Below are positions 46,319 through 58,388 of a stretch of 64,000 nucleotides of DNA, piece after piece. The position numbers and the translations under genes were made by a program. A model generated the notes under the pieces. That model did no database searches and was not told the DNA's origin. It worked only from the letters and a program-made list of their open reading frames with translations. Within the stretch, counting starts at the first letter, position 1; every line of letters begins with the position of its first letter. This DNA comes from Cerioporus squamosus (lineage: Eukaryota > Basidiomycota > Agaricomycetes > Polyporales > Polyporaceae), in assembly GCA_022592435.1 (NCBI GenBank), contig JABYQS010000044.1, positions 124,001 through 188,000 of the forward strand, given 5' to 3'.

Positions 46319-47282
46319 ATGGCGACAACAACGGCTACGCTTCCCGCCCAGTCCGCCTTCGCCCGGCCGCCTGCAGACAAGTACCGAGGCGCAGTCGTCG
46401 AGGTCAGCACCAGCACATCTGTCGCCTAGCGCAAACTCACCCGCACACGTCTCCGAACGCTCGCGGGATCCCGCTTAGGACCTGCAATTGCCCCCGGCGT
46501 TCGCGCTCCCAGCAGACGAGGCCATCTCACACGCGATAGAGATGGCCTACGAGCGCGACTTCTCGCACATCCCGTGAGTCCTTGTCTCCGTGTTCTCTTC
46601 TACGTTTCCAGAGCAGCCTCCGACGGATCCGCCAGCTGCGCGCACACAGGCGAGAAGCAGCTTAATAAGAATGAATGGGTCCGGACGCGCTGAGGAGATG
46701 CGAGTCTTCGGAGGCTCTCTCGCGGGAGGTGACGCTGAGTGGTACTCTGTCGCTAACCTACCTTTGTCGTTCTTCACCCACAGGGTGCTTGACCGGAAGC
46801 GGAAATTGCTGGGCTACATCGACGTCGCGGTTCTCAAGTCCAAGTGGGAAGCGGGCGAGGCGAATCCCGTGAGTCCTCCTCTCCTATCCGGAACCACACC
46901 AGACATTGTACTGAATGGAGCCACCGCTTCCCGTTCTCCGTCCTTCCGGTGCCTTCGCGTCTTCCCCCATTCATTCATCCTCTGTCCTGCGTCCTGGTCC
47001 TGTCCTGAAGGACGACAAGGTGGACAAGTACATGACAAAGTTCAAGCGGACAGCCGCCACCCCGTACACGATCATCACTCCCTCAACACCCCTCGCCGAG
47101 CTCGAAGACTTCCTCAAGCACAACATCTTCGCTATTGTTACCGACTGGGACCGCAAGTTCGTCCTCGGAGTAGTAACATCACACGATCTAGAGGTGCGTT
47201 CTAGCGTGTCCCGCTCTACTGCTAGTGTGGCTCATGACTCGCTCTCTGTTGCCAGAGATTCGTCTCCCGCCGTGGGTTCTGA
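46319..47282 (+). CDS. CBS-domain-pair protein
   Basis: A small protein with one pair of CBS motifs (a Bateman module), which usually senses adenosine nucleotides. The ATG at 46319 gives MATTTATLPAQSAFARPPAD. The first CBS half is PADEAISHAIEMAYERDFSH, IPVLDRKRKLLGYIDVAVLK and SKWEAGEANP; the second is DDKVDKYMTKFKRT, YTIITPSTPLAELEDFLKHN, IFAIVTDWDRKFVLGVVTSH and DLERFVSRRGF. Five or six exons with short introns join cleanly, giving roughly 180 residues. It lacks the second Bateman pair of AMPK gamma (SNF4), so it is a stand-alone CBS protein and not the kinase subunit. Target unknown. Confidence 0.85.
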
Positions 47283-47982
47283 GTTGTGCTTTGTATTATA
47301 TCATCGCCGGTTTTTGTGTCGCCATCGCTCTGCTCTCGCATCTCATCATAGGTAGATAGTAGTCAATAATGGGCTCAACGCGCCATTTGCACGTCTCGCA
47401 GGTTCGACGCTCCCTTTGCTCAGGTTCGAATCGCGAGTACTGTACCATACTTCCGGCCCGCTTGCATCCAACCATCCATCTTCAAGATAGATCTATACGA
47501 GTACACATGGATTAGAGAGGGAAGCAAGTGAGTGAATTCCCAGCAAGAAGCCGAAGACGACGAGGAACAGATCCACTATGCTTACAGTACCTACAGTACA
47601 CCTTGTCAGAGACAGAGACAGACGGAGAGATCAGGGAGAGTGAGAGGGAGACGAAGAGAGAGGGAGATGTGAGGACACACGCAGCGCCTGAGAGCACAGA
47701 ACGAAGAGCACAGAACTTCAACGATCGTGTTAGCGGAGAGAGGAGAGAGGAGCCAGGGAGGAGGGGGAAGGGGGACGATTATGCGAAGTATACACAGAGC
47801 AGGTCGAACGGCGTGTGTGCGAGAGTAGAAACACATTACTCATACATAGGGTATAGGTATAAGTAGCAGAGCGGGAGCAACTGGCAACTGGCAACTGGCG
47901 AGCCCTAGATGATATGTACATTGAGCGCGTGCCCGAGCGCACCAACACGACGAGAAACGAGGAACGAGGAGCGAGAGATATA
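47283..47982. other. Intergenic region with a purine-rich tract
   Basis: About 700 bases between convergent genes. From about 47590 to 47780 the plus strand is strongly GA-rich (GAGAGA and GGAGGGGGAAGGGGG runs). No gene seen. Confidence 0.6.
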
Positions 47983-50132
47983 TCAGCGCGCCTTCCGCCG
48001 CCAGGGAATGATGCCGAACGCTATTGAGGGCGCCCACGCGGCGAGGATGAGCGCGACGTGGTGGGTGCCGAACGGCGACGGGTGGGCGTTCTGGGTGAAC
48101 ATGTCGATAAGGGAAGAAAGCGTCGCAACGATTTGCGTGGCGGACGAGAAGAGCTGGAAGAACAGTATCCGCCACACCATGCGTGTGAAGTTGGGTATTG
48201 GGGTCTCGGTCAACCCGGCATCGTACGTTGAAGCTGCGAGCGAGACGGGAAGAGGTCAGCACCGTGCGGAGACTGGCGGGAATGACGGGTGGGGCTAGAG
48301 CGGACACTCACGATCTACGGGGGAAGGTCTCCAAGCGACCTCTTCGAACGCCTCCCGCTGTGGCGTCCGCGCAAACTCAAGCTCGGACTTCGCAGTGGAG
48401 GCGGTATCGTCAGAGTTCCTGATCCACCGGAGCGAACCGCTCACTGCATCGTAATTCTCGTCATCGTCGTGAGTAGTCTCGTGTTTGCGAGCGTTGTTGG
48501 CCCGCTCTATCTGGCGCAGGTACGCCTTCTCGTCCTTGAGCCACGGTGCTGCGTCGTATATGCGGTCGGAAAGTTCGGAGGTAACGGACACCATGGTGGT
48601 GTTCGGGCCCTTCCCGGCATCGTCTGCAGGCATCGCGAACACGAGGGGAGATGGTGTTTGTCGAGAGTAGGTGAGCTCCGGGGACTCGCGGAAGATATCG
48701 CTAGAGCTGCGCGGAGATGGCGGCTGCCATTGGAAGGGCAGATGGTAGCGCATGCCGGGCTTGGCACACCCGGGACTGATTGGGGCGCGTCCAGTGGACA
48801 TACGCGCGCGAGCGGAAGATAGGGAGTCGGGAGGGGAGGGGATGGCTTCAGCAACGACGATCGTGCCAGACGGCGTCACGCTACGTTGATCTGCGCTGGG
48901 GCCGGTGGACGAAGGCGTGAGTTCTGGCATAGAACCTGTGGTGTAAGGTTCTACATCGACGCCCTTCGCTTCGTGCCAACCGTTATTAAGCCTGAATTTC
49001 GACTGTCGTCTCAGGGGTACTGGGGTAAAGTGATCGTTGGACGGGACGAATGAGCGACTACGACGAGGGGGGCGAGGGGAGTGAACGTAGAACTGGAACG
49101 CTGCTGCGCAAGTCAGAAGGAGTGACGGGAGGGCGAGGAGCAGCGGAACCCCTGCATAACTTAGCAAACGGACCCTGCACAAGCAAATCCGTCAATGGGT
49201 AATCCAGAGAGGAACATACATGGAACGTTCATGGATGGGGATTACATACCAGACTGGGTTCGTCGCGTCGCAATTCAGTCCATCGACGGGTTGGACGGCA
49301 TCGAATTTGAGTGCGAGGACCAAATATGCAGCGAAAGCAGCCATCGGGATGAAAGCCATGATGAGACACGCAGGATGCCATCCTAGCCGGCTCCGACTGT
49401 AGAACGGTAAGATGTCTGGATGTGACTGAGAACGGTATCACGAAGTACGCACATATACACCGGGCTGGCAGGCACGCCGCCGGCCGGTCGAAAGATCGCA
49501 TAAGACGTTGCGAAGGTCATACAGCTCGTGATCACTGTCATGAACGACCACGCCACGCCTGAAAGAGCGGGTTGCACTTGTTGACCATGTCACGTCAACC
49601 GCCGAACGTAGGGAGCACAAGAACGGAGGGTTGGCGACGCACCTATACAAAACGCCCCCGGTATCTCAAATGGGTCCATCTTCCAGATCATGCCTTCCAC
49701 CCAACCCCCGTCATTCTTCTACCATCTCGGACACTTATTGGCGACTTACCGAGACAGAAGAAACCTTGCAGCACGAAGTTTGTCGCAGTGTACAGTCCGG
49801 GTATCAAGTATCCATCCAGCGCCTGCGCAAAGGCGGGGAGCGCAGCGACGCTGCTCAGAAAGCCTTGGATGGGGCAGCTGTGAGGACATGCGGCAAGCTT
49901 TGGGGACAGCGTACACACCTGTGAGTGAGAGGGAGAACCATACAGCCTTGAACCCAAACGCCAGCATGCCCTCGAATACATTGGGACGCCGTCGGGGACG
50001 GCTGGAATTCGTGTCGGAACCGTCAGAAGATGGAGGAGAGAGGGAGAGGAGGAGGCCTGTACGCCCTGGGGATGGCGGTGAGAAAGAGATATCCCAATTT
50101 CTGGCTGGCGCGGTGTTGCTTCCTTTGAGCAC
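47983..50132 (-). CDS. Seven-span membrane protein with a long loop between spans 5 and 6 (GPCR-like)
   Basis: Spans in order: MLAFGFKAVWFSLSLTGFLS; LIPGLYTATNFVLQGFFCLG; FCIGVAWSFMTVITSCMTFA; CLIMAFIPMAAFAAYLVLAL; YAGVPLLLALPSLLLTCAAA; then about 240 hydrophilic, Ser/Pro-rich residues with low-complexity and acidic stretches (for example DDDENYD); then RILFFQLFSSATQIVATLSS and VALILAAWAPSIAFGIIPW, ending RRKAR. Seven spans with a big fifth-to-sixth loop is a receptor-like layout. I do not recognise a named GPCR class: the STE3 and cAMP-receptor signatures are not evident. About six introns are inferred. The N-terminal exon (RPRRRPNVFEGML) has no ATG in frame further upstream before a stop, so either the start is MLAFGFK near 49965 or an exon is missing; 50132 is an outer bound. 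Confidence 0.6.
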
Positions 50133-52103
50133 GCTGCATCAGCGCATGCCCCAGATTTAGCAGCCTCGAGCCAGCACGCAGAGACATCTCCGATCCAGGT
50201 GGTCTAAAGCCGCCATCAGTCGAGCGAGATAAGTCGACATGATGCAATTGTGCGCTGCGCTGCAAAACCGCCGGCATCTCTCAGCATGTCTCTCAAGCTC
50301 TGCTCCCACATACCGGGCAGTCTTCCTGGGAACGAGAGGACAAGGCTGGAACAAGGATGGGCTGGGCTATTCGTGACGAGCTCATGTCCTTGTTCCGAGC
50401 TCTAGCATGGGAGGTCGCGTACGTCTGGGATGGACGGAAACGAAAGAGACCGACAGGATTTCCCGCGTCGTCGCGGTCATGCGGTCCGGCAAACCATCGC
50501 CAGGACCCCGGATGCTGGCATCGTCGGCAGGGGGACGCCGGACGTGCCGCTACGTGCCGCCAGGGGAAAGCCCCTCCGAAGAGCCAATCACAGCCTGAGC
50601 AGTTTCCGTCGGATACAGCCACCTGCGTCAAGTCTGGATCAGGGGTTGTCAGGGGTCCATGCAACCCGCGCGTCTGTCATGCCGAACCTGTCTGTGGCGC
50701 CCACAGGGACTAAGTACCACTTCGCAAAACCACCATGTCGACGAACTGACCGCGTGCATTGCACAGCGAATCGCCCTCGGTATGGCGGACCCATCCTGAT
50801 ACACGTTTTACTGTCACTCAGCACGCGTTTGGGCAGCAGCGACCCAACCCTGCAGCCGAACGACCCGTCGGGATTTTCTCGCGGCTTTCCTCAGTCACCA
50901 GAAATGACAGTACAACCGACTTGATTTGTCGCGCTCTTAATCCCCAGCTCCGGCGGTGAACACACCGACGTTTAGCTTCGAAAGGTCGACGGAAGGACAG
51001 AAGCTGATGCGTTCCTCTTCATCCATTCTCCGACATCCGACTCGGTCCCTGTAGTCTATCTCGGCCTTCTGTGGCCAAAAATTCGCCCCGTCGGAGACCG
51101 GGGCTACAATTGGCTCCGTCAATCCTCCTGGAGGAAATTCAACCTAAGTGGACTTGCTCTAGCTCAAGTACCTACACTGGGTCTCCAAAGGAGGTGGGCG
51201 TCCTTCCGCTATGTGCGAATGGCAAGCTGATTTCTTCCATCCACCTAGCAACCACTGGTGGCGCTTGATGAGGCCGCAGCTGCACTCCATCTGTCGCATT
51301 GGACCAACCCTGAGCTTCTCCCCGTGAGTCTTGCGGGAGTCAATCCGATATCGGAGTCCCACGCAAGCCGTGCTGGGATGTCGGGCTCCCATCCTCGACA
51401 ATCGCCCAGGCGCCGCGGACTCGGAGGTTCTTGATCAAGTCCTCGATGGTCAATCAACCCGCTGATGCCAATATGAATGGCTCGTCAATTACCGTAGGAA
51501 TCACTCAAGGTGCGTATCACTGTTCATTAAAGCTCTGCACCGTGCCCGAATGCGATTTAGTCGGCCTCGGGACTCGGGAGGCTGGGTAGTGGTCGTGCAC
51601 AGACACTGGCTCCGTAACACAGTGCGGTACGTCTGACGCGGACGCTCGGTCGCTTTGTTACGGCACCAATGTATGAGATACACACGGTTCCGTGCAGGAT
51701 AGCCGTTCCAAACCAATCTGAGCAGACTGCGTCCGGGGTTCGAATGACCGCAGCTCAGCTCTCCGTCAGCGTTGGCACTAAGTATGTGGAACGTTAGAGA
51801 GCACACCATCCGACACCTCAGAATGACCGCCGCCACCGATCACTCGGCGTTCAAGTACTGCTTTCGCGAGGGCGCTGACTTTCGACATCTCGAGAGACAG
51901 CTTTACGGTCAGTACTGGAGCATCCAACATTGAAACTCGGCAGCCAATCTCACACATGCACATACCAGAACATATATTAGCGCAAACTCGTTCGTCAGCA
52001 CATGCGTCTATCAAAACACGATCAATCCTCCAAGAACAAGTCCCTTTGTCTCCCCATTCCGACCACTCACATCGGCGTGCAATCATGCTGCGCTTGCGGC
52101 TAG
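50133..52103. other. Long gene-poor interval
   Basis: Nearly 2 kb with no gene I can support. Frames at 50293-50664 (-), 50357-50924 (+) and 51501-51836 (-) are arginine-rich or out-of-frame translations of GC-rich sequence without family resemblance. Part of it must be promoter or upstream exon of the 7-TM gene. Confidence 0.5.
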
Positions 52104-54454
52104 CTAGTCTTCCGCCGCCTGCTGAGCCTCCGCAAGCCCTCTGGTCTCTCCTGACGCCACCGCTGGCAGGGCGCTCGCGATCCCCGCAGGCTCCCCCTTG
52201 CCCTCCGCGATTTCCACACTCGTCACTCGCTCGGGCGGACTCACGACGTCCGCCGCCTCCGAGCACCACTCCATCGACACCGACACATCGATGAGCTTGG
52301 CGCCAATCCCGACGGGAAAGTCAAGCTCCTTCCGCGTCAGGACGAATGTCGCACTCTCGTTGCCCGGGCCCCTCGGGTGGTGCATGTGGAAGGTAGGGAT
52401 GAACCAGAACCATCCCATAAACACCTAGCGACCGCACAGCAGAGTCCCACGGGGACAGGCGCAGTTGCGGCGCGGCGACACGGCTTCTCGGTCAGCGAAC
52501 TGCGATCCACACCATCCCGCCGTCAAGAGCACTCACCTGACCAAAGTAGAGTTTCACCCGCACTTCTCGGTGGGCGTCGAGCACGACGCCACCATCAGTC
52601 TTGAGCGTTTGCGTGACGTCGTAGAGAGATGTGTCTTCCCCTTCTGCGATGTCGCCAGCCTTAGACCCGGTATGGTCGTTTTGCGTCTTCCCACCGGCCT
52701 CGATATTCTCGCGGATGCTGTCCCACTTGTTGCCCGTCAATGGACGTAGCAACAAGGTCTCGACTTTCCCGTCCTGCCAATCGCAATGTCAATGCCTGCT
52801 CGCTGTCCAAAGGAACGGGGTCGCTGCAGCGTGTAATCAAGACTCACCTCCTCGGAGGTCTCCTTCCGGATGTCCTCGTCCTTCAGCGGGGCCATGCGCG
52901 CGAAGCTCCTAACCATCTTCTTGCCGTCCCACCGCCCGTCCTTGAACAGGTCCGCGATGGCCTCGCCCTCCATCTCATCCCCACCTTTGCGCCGCACGCC
53001 CATCGCCCCGCTCTCGTCGCGTGTCTGCCGCTCCCACCGCTCAAGCGTCTGCACAAAGTCGTCGTCGTACCGCGCCAGCGAGGCCCACACCTGGCTCGCG
53101 CCCCGCGCGGACTTGGTCTCAATCGTCTTCTTGCCCGCGCTGTCCAGCAGCGCGTTCGCGGCGCGCACGAGGTTCCCCTTCAGCCCGGAGAGCTCCTTCA
53201 TGCGCACCTGGATCTGCGTGAGCCGGACCTTCGGCGACGGCCGCGCCAGCACCTTCGGGTCGACGGACCAGAAGTCGGGCGGGGCCTGGTTTGCGAGAAG
53301 CAGCGACCAGTAGTACAGCCAGCGGCGCTGGCTCGGGATGCTGACGCCCTGCTTGAGCTTCTCCGAGGGCGACGACGGACGCTTCATCCTGCGGGACGTG
53401 TGCAGCTCGAGGACGTGGCTGAGGCTGTTGGCCATGTCTTTCCTGTCCTTGGACTCGGCGGTAGCAGATGGGGCGGCGGAGCCGTCTTTCTCGTTCCCGT
53501 TTCCATTCCCGTCCGCCAGCTCGAGCTTGACGGGGTCCTCGCTCGACTGCTCGGTGGCCCCGATGACCTCTGCCGCCGCCTCGTCGACGGGCATCGCGTT
53601 CATGACCTGCTCCGCGCGGCTCTTGGCCTTCTCCTTCTCTGTCAGGCTGCGCCGAGGGGCTGTCGGCGCGACGTCGAGCGTGAGGAGGTAGGCGCAGGCC
53701 ATCGTGCCGGATCTTCCCTTGCCAGCTGCGGAGGTTGTCAGTGTAAATCAGATAAGCATAGGCCGAGATGGTTTTTACCTTTACAGTGGAGGACGGCCAC
53801 ACGTTCTGGGGAGCCATCAAGCCACAGACGCATCTCTCGCGCTATCAGAGGGAGGATCGCGAGGGGAGGTGCACTGGAAGGATGAAGTATCAGCGTGCCG
53901 TTCATCGCAGTCTGTCCGTCATGTGTTGAATGGCATAGTTCGGGATGAACCTGGAAGACGGTGCACGCTCGAGCCAGATCTCTGACTTATCACGATGTGC
54001 GCCGTCAGCTCAAGTCGAAGATGTGGCGTCGCCATCTCTCAACGTCGCCATCGCAAGTATGGTGGATAGTTGGACACCTACTGATGGTCCGGGAAGGGTA
54101 TCTGCTGACTCTGCCATCAAAAACGCTCGCTGGGTACGAGTTCTCCTTGACAGGGCAGAAGTTGAACACCCAGTAGTTCTTGCCATGGTAGTGTTCGAGG
54201 AACTTCTTCGCGTCTTCTCTGCGGTTGCGATAGAGGCCCTCGATGCCGCTCGCAGGGTATCCCATAACTATGACCTGGTCTGTGATGTATGCAAGATCTG
54301 TGTATGGAGGCCAAGAGGTCAGTACTCAGTACTTGAGTTCTTCCTGCGCCACCGCGTTGAGCTCACTTATAGACTGACCTAGCTCGACATCGAGTTCGCT
54401 GTCTTTATGGCGCGCCTTCTTCCCAGAAACAAGCCGTCGTACGTAGTCTGTCAT
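52104..54454 (-). CDS. PTEN: PTEN/TEP1-type phosphoinositide 3-phosphatase with an insertion in the phosphatase domain
   Basis: The enzyme dephosphorylates PtdIns(3,4,5)P3 at the membrane and opposes PI3-kinase signalling. The ATG at 54452-54454 gives MTDYVRRLVSGKKARHKDSE, then LDLAYITDQVIVMGYPASGI (the PTEN N-terminus), FLEHYHGKNYWVFNFCPVKE and NSYPASVFDGRVSRYPFPDH. The P-loop HCKAGKGRSG is formed across an intron at about 53710-53760 and has the two lysines that give PTEN its acidic-lipid preference. Next comes a run of about 100 low-complexity residues absent from animal PTEN, and then the conserved GVSIPSQRRWLYYWSLLLAN. The C2 domain follows, with LFKDGRWDGKKMVRSFARMA, VRVKLYFGQ and FMGWFWFIPTFHM, then an acidic/alanine-rich tail ending AQQAAED. 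No frame break found. Confidence 0.92.
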
Positions 54455-55697
54455 CCTGCGTGAGTGTCCAAACGATGTATGAACGATGTGTTGCAGCCGC
54501 CGTAATACTCACTGTGGCTGTCCGATGAGGTCATCGCTGCTCAACTCCATCCGGCGTCTACGGATAGAAACACAATCAAGTCATGAATTTGAAGTTCGTG
54601 TAGCAAGCTTCCTCTGTCCAACAACACTGAAGACTCTCTTCACCTTGACATATGGTTACTTATACTGTGCCATGCCTCGAAGTCTGCGAGGCGACAGGCA
54701 CCCGTCGGAGGGATTCTGTTGTAACTTGAAGTACTTAGTAGCCTTACTTTAGGCACGGAGGAGGTAGTAGTAAGTATCTTGTGCAGGATATCGTTGCACA
54801 CGGACATTGAATATCCTGCGGTTTCCAGAGTCCGGACAACCAGCAGTGTCAAACGTCAAATCATTTCAAGGCATCATATAGCAGTTCCGGACCCCGGACC
54901 GTAACCTCCGGCAAGTTTGGCCAGCGGAGATTTGGCCAGGTTGTCGCTTCGTCCTCCTTCACCAACTCTGCTGAGCTCCCTCCAATATCGCTTGGGCTGC
55001 CATGATCCTTGTATGCTTGCAGCCGCTTGAAAGCTTTGTGAGTACATGTACATCCAGTAGCGGCGCAGGTGAGTGCCAGTCTAACACAACTGCCTGGCGG
55101 TGCGTTGAGTGCCAGTGGTTTGCACTCGAAGTCGCTGTGTGCAGCGAAGTAATCAACACCACCGCGATAAATGTGGGGCGACCTTCTGCATTGTCAGCAA
55201 CCGTCAGCAGGATCCCTATATGACCAACCCAGAAGACATCTCATCAGACATTGTGTTGCTCAGCATCCATCCGAGCCATGGGTCCGACTTCGCATGATGT
55301 CGAGACCGTCAGGGCATGTTGCCGACAGCGACAGCTGTGTGTCAGCCGATGGACGGTCCCACTGTCGTGAGAAGTAATCTGGTTTGGTGTGGACTAGATG
55401 AACGGCAAAGGGCTCAGGCTCCCGACAACACACCCGTCCCCGACGGCATCGCACCCGCCCCTACACTACTCTCCCTGACTTCTCTACTCGTGGAAGCCGT
55501 ATCTAGCTCACCTTGGCTACCATGTTCGCAAGGCGGCGAGTTTCCCCAGTGCAACAGATCCTTCCATAGCGCTAATCGAACTTGTATAACTTAGCCTCAC
55601 TCCTGCTGGGTGGCAGCCAAGCACTACCGACAGTAGCCAGCCCCACTCGCAGACATAACGGAACCCAGAAACCATCGAAGTCCTCTCGACGATTACA
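54455..55697. other. Intergenic region, no supported gene
   Basis: About 1.2 kb between divergent PTEN and monooxygenase genes. A minus-strand frame at 54959-55162 and its neighbours give no family match. Nothing else noted. Confidence 0.5.
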
Positions 55698-57916
55698 ATG
55701 GCGAACACGGCACAGACAGCTCCTGTCCTCATCGTACGTATCATGGATGCATATTGCATGTCCGGACGGTACGCTCACTGTCACTCGTCCTTAGATTGGG
55801 GCGGGACCTTCAGGACTGGTCGCTGCGTTGGCACTGATACAGAACGGTATCCCGATACGCATCATCGACAAGGCGCAAGACTTCCACAAGGCCTCTCGAG
55901 GAGGCGGACTGCATGTATGCGTTCGAACATGCCATCCAAGCCAGTGACGAGATCTGTTGAACTCGTATCATTACAGCCTAGAACTGTGGAGTTCTACCGT
56001 TTCCTAGGAGTCGCGCAGGACGCAAAGCGCCTCAGTCGCCCCCTGGCGCCCATACAGATGTACAAGCTGCCCGGAGGTACTGAGGTCGTCGCGCAGTGGA
56101 AGCTATTCGAAGATATGAAGTTAACTCCCGATCGCCCTGAGGTAAATTGGCTGCTTCTCTTTCCGGGTGCATCTGGTTGATGACCCCTACTATCTAGGAC
56201 ACTATCACTGTGAGCCAATACCTCAGCGAGGGAATCTTCCGCGACCATTTGTCGAATTACGGCGTGCATGTCGAACTTGCCACGGAGCCGGTTTCCATAG
56301 AGCAGGACACGTCGGGGGTCACTGTATCCCTCAAGCACGCCGGCGTCGATGAACTCGAGACCGCTCGAGTTGCCTATGTCATTGGCGCGGATGGCGCGAG
56401 AGGTAAGTGCAAGCTTGCGGTCATCGGGGACGGGATGCTTATGGCTCCACGTAGGCTTCACTCGGAAGGCAATCGGCGCAACCTTCGAGGGCGAAACCAA
56501 GGAGGCAGATGGCCAAGCTTGGTCTGACGTCGTAGTCGAAGGAGTCTCGCAAGACGTCAGTATCCTACAGTACTGTGCTCTGATGTGATCCGCTGACCTT
56601 CGAGCATCCAGTTCTGGCACATTTGGAACGAGACTGGGAAGTTCTCGTAAGTGGCGAGACGATCAATCCTCTCCATACAAGCTCACGCGTGTCCGTAACA
56701 GTATCTCCATGCGCCCGAAGGCGGAGCCCGGGGCGTTTCATCTGGGGATCATGGGTCAGAACTTCGATCCCGCCGACCTGGCGACGGATCAGTCCAAGTT
56801 CTGCGACTTCTTCTACAAGCATACCGGACGGACGGACATCGTGTTCAAGAGCTTCACCTCGTTGACGTATTGGAAGTCAGTTTGGTCTGTTCCATCGTGA
56901 TGATCGCAGTGTTTGATTCACGTCTCGCCAACAGGCCCAAGATGCGGATGGTCAGTGAATTGTCTAAAGGCCGTGTCTTCCTCTGCGGAGGTACGCATCA
57001 TGAGGAGGTCTGATGACTATGACGCTGAGCAGAATCAACAGATGCCGCCCACGTTCACTCCCCGACAGGCGGACAAGGACTCAACACGAGCGTCGGGGAC
57101 GCGGTAAGTCTGCATTCCCACTATATCTACGGATTGTATCTGACGAGATTCCGACCACAGTTCAACCTGGGGTGGAAGGTCGCACTTGTGCACCAGGGCC
57201 TCGCTTCCCCCGAGCTGCTCGCCACATACCAGGCCGAACGGATTCCCGTGATCGCGCAGATGCTCGCGCTCACCTCCAATCTCTACACCCGTCTCGTTCA
57301 CAGGAAGCCAGAGGACTCCGCGAAGGCTGCGTCCCCCACGTCTGCGAGCTCCGCTAAGGATGCGAGCGACTTCCTCAGGTGGCGTCATCACGCTCTGCGC
57401 CAACTGGACGTCAATTACCGCTGGAGCCCAATCGTCTTCGACGCGCGTGGATTCAACGGCTTGGACGAGCAAGCGTTGAAGGCGCACGCGTACGAAGGAT
57501 ACCCGGGGGAGCCTGTGCGCGCCGGTGACCGCGCTCCCGAGGCCCCCGGTCTGGTCGACGCCGCAGGCAACGAGACCTCGCTTTTCGACAACTTCAAGCC
57601 GAACAAGCACACCCTCCTGCTCTTCTCCCCAGAGCATGCTGGATCCAAGGTAGAGGAACTCGTGGCGACCGCACGGGCTTCGCCTCTCGGCAGTGCCACC
57701 CACTGGCAGACGCTAGTCCTTGGCCTCCAAGGTGTCCCGGCGGCCGTCGAGGGTGCAACCGTGTACCATGACAAGGAAGGTTACGCTCACAAGGCCTATG
57801 GTATCGACGGGGAGACGCTTTCTGCTGTTGTCGTGCGGCCGGATGGCTACATTGGTGCGTTCGTTAACGACGTCGATGGTCTCCAGACGTACATTTCCCG
57901 GATTGTGCCAGTGTGA
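55698..57916 (+). CDS. FAD-dependent aromatic monooxygenase with thioredoxin-like C-terminal domain (phenol 2-monooxygenase/PheA type)
   Basis: A class-A flavoprotein that uses NAD(P)H and O2, typically to hydroxylate phenols or polyketides. The ATG at 55698 (MANTAQTAPVLIV) leads into the dinucleotide-binding fold IGAGPSGLVAALALIQNGIP then IRIIDKAQDF. Next are PRTVEFYRFLGV, the NADPH/FAD motif YVIGADGARGFTRKAIGATF, WHIWNETGKFSISMRP, and the second FAD motif GRVFLCGDAAHVHSPTGGQG then LNTSVGDAFNLGWKVALV. The C-terminal 180 residues (AGDRAPEAPGLVDAAGNETS, LFDNFKPNKHTLLLF, VVVRPDGYIGAFVND) are the thioredoxin-like dimerisation domain. It ends YISRIVPV. About ten exons join without frame breaks. 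Substrate unknown. A lone gene with no pathway partners beside it, so a role in lignin-derived aromatic breakdown or secondary metabolism is equally possible. Confidence 0.9.
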
Positions 57917-58388
57917 GCTCTGGTGGATCCGTGTGATGTTGCACTGTACTAGTACTAGATCAAATAGTGAAGGATCATATCGATGCAGCACGTCCATTCG
58001 CCCATTCACTTACGGATCCGGAATGAGGATACATACTCAAACATGGAAATACATAGCTCACGGTGAGTTGGACGGTTCGGCCGCCTTGCCTCGAATTGCC
58101 GCGCTGGGCCGCCAAGAAGTTGCGAAGTCGCGAAGTCAGTAGTGGTTCGGTGCCGAACCCCCTCGAGCGTCTGAAGCTAACTTGTACCCAAATTGATCGA
58201 CAGGGTATGATAGTGACGATTGACCTCGACCCCGCCCTTCGTCTGTGCCAGGCAAGAAGGGTTAGTTCTGCCATAAATTCTGCTCCTGTCTCTCAGACTC
58301 TTAACGCAGATGACCACTAGCCTAGGCTACTAAACTCGTCGTGCGCAAATCATCCAACACACCGACTCGGACCCACCACTGCGACAAA
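57917..58388. other. Intergenic region, no gene seen
   Basis: A 470-base spacer between two same-strand genes, presumably terminator of the monooxygenase and promoter of the acetyltransferase. Confidence 0.6.

Noticed and set aside
46319..47282. AMPK gamma (SNF4) as identity of the CBS gene
   Set aside because: Only one CBS pair is present and the protein is too short; SNF4 has four CBS motifs.
47360..47430. tRNA-like B box (GGTTCGAATC) near 47412
   Set aside because: No acceptor, anticodon or T-stem pairing could be drawn around it.
52740..53885. 381-codon plus-strand open frame
   Set aside because: Antisense to the PTEN gene exon; leucine/arginine-rich shadow without domains.
54959..55162. 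Minus-strand fragment considered as another DUF6533 relic
   Set aside because: No DUF6533 core, NR..KW or DGTWAY motif could be found in the surrounding frames.
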